From Mucilaginibacter paludis DSM 18603 (GTDB lineage: Bacteria; Bacteroidota; Bacteroidia; Sphingobacteriales; Sphingobacteriaceae): DNA of 64,000 nt. Both the position numbers and the translations under genes were made by a program. The DNA lies in assembly GCF_000166195.2 (NCBI RefSeq), contig NZ_CM001403.1:2932432-2996431 (forward strand). The letters run 5' to 3'. Shown piece by piece: positions 63,424 to 64,000 of this stretch (the first letter of the stretch is position 1; every line of letters begins with the position of its first letter). The notes beneath the pieces are model-generated. The model was not told the origin of the DNA. It did no database searches and was given only the letters and a program-made list of their open reading frames with translations.

Positions 63424-64000
63424 ATGAACAAACATATCTTAATAACCGGCGGTACGGGTTTACTTGGTAAGCAACTAACAGCCGCACTCCTAAAAAAAGG
63501 CTATAGTGTTTCCCATTTAAGCCGTCAGAATAATAATGCCGATGCTAAAGTAAAAACTTATTTATGGAATGTGGCTAAAGGCACTATCGACGCCGATTGT
63601 ATCAAAGGTGTTGATTTAATCGTGCACCTGGCCGGTGCCGGCATAGCCGATAAAAAGTGGACTTCTGAGCGTAAACAATTACTGATAGAGAGCCGAACCA
63701 GATCAATAGCTCTTATTTACGATTTGCTTAAAACCAAACCGAACAAGGTTAGCAGCGTAATTTCCGCGTCGGGTATTGGCTATTATGGTGATCGGGGCAA
63801 TGAACTGCTGACGGAAGAAAGTTCGCCGTCTGCAGATTTTATGGGCGAATGTTGCGTTAAGTGGGAACAAGCCGTTGACGAAGCCGCAAAGTTAGGATTG
63901 CGTGTTGTAAAATTCAGAACCGGGGTGGTTTTAACCACCGAAGGGGGTGCCCTGCCTCAACTGGCTCTGCCTATCAAATTCGGATTTGGCACTGTATTAG
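63424..64000 (+). CDS. TIGR01777-family epimerase-like protein, C-terminus outside window
   Basis: 192 residues are present and the frame is open at the right edge. The start 'MNKHILITGGTGLLGKQLTA' is a nucleotide-binding Rossmann motif; 'IVHLAGAGIADKKWTSERKQ', 'SASGIGYYGDRGNELLTEES' and 'VVKFRTGVVLTTEGGALPQL' are the YfcH/TIGR01777 hallmarks. Function unknown; often encoded next to cryptochromes or photolyases. About 100 C-terminal residues are missing because of the window end. Confidence 0.9.
   Translation, partial: MNKHILITGGTGLLGKQLTAALLKKGYSVSHLSRQNNNADAKVKTYLWNVAKGTIDADCIKGVDLIVHLAGAGIADKKWTSERKQLLIESRTRSIALIYDLLKTKPNKVSSVISASGIGYYGDRGNELLTEESSPSADFMGECCVKWEQAVDEAAKLGLRVVKFRTGVVLTTEGGALPQLALPIKFGFGTVL

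Overview
The window reads as chromosomal DNA of a pigmented soil or plant-associated member of the Bacteroidota, family Sphingobacteriaceae, most likely Mucilaginibacter or a close relative (inference). Supporting signs are C40 carotenoid genes of the Bacteroidota type (crtB, a small fused lycopene cyclase, crtI, crtZ), GH127/GH146-type arabinofuranosidases, TAnnTTTG promoter elements, head-GIN and DUF6934-type proteins, and almost no Shine-Dalgarno sequences.

Layout. 1-4690: two adjacent beta-L-arabinofuranosidase-type hydrolases (the first cut by the window edge) and a divergent DapA-family aldolase/lyase. 4900-16463: a decaying stretch holding an IS982-family element with an 8-bp target duplication, orphan lipoproteins, and a four-gene row (AraC regulator, DUF885 hydrolase, amino-acid permease, GH27 alpha-galactosidase) in which every gene carries a stop or frameshift; an IS3-family element closes it. 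16505-21838: AT-rich accessory genes, namely a HEPN protein, an XRE regulator, and a three-gene cassette of exported proteins. Its middle gene joins a short Rhs-core tail to a lambda-lysozyme-like muramidase and is followed by an exported candidate immunity protein. 21955-26083: a mobilisation module (MobB relaxase, MobC, excisionase-like HTH) containing an unbroken series of about 13 unrelated short hairpins, and ending beside tRNA-Asn.

26414-33928: a PfkB kinase, an aldo/keto reductase, then the carotenoid genes (a crtB, exported protein, lycopene cyclase, cytochrome-b5-like operon; crtI opposite) and an ECF sigma factor. 34189-40385: murB, membrane glycosyltransferase, a 248-bp MITE with a 10-bp target duplication, three toxin-antitoxin modules surrounding crtZ. 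40505-55484: core metabolism (lpdA, then sucB-sucA, whose products are the three subunits of 2-oxoglutarate dehydrogenase) mixed with secreted hydrolases and a fourth TA module. 55679-64000: a DASH cryptochrome diverging from a TetR-like regulator, ABC1 kinase, AAA_14 ATPase, SDR, CBS protein and a TIGR01777 epimerase running off the right edge. Together with the carotenoid genes, this end looks like a photoprotection neighbourhood.

The strongest candidates for something undescribed are the Rhs-tail/lysozyme toxin cassette (18254-21047) and the hairpin array (24032-24445). Family names come from motif recognition by eye; no database search was run.
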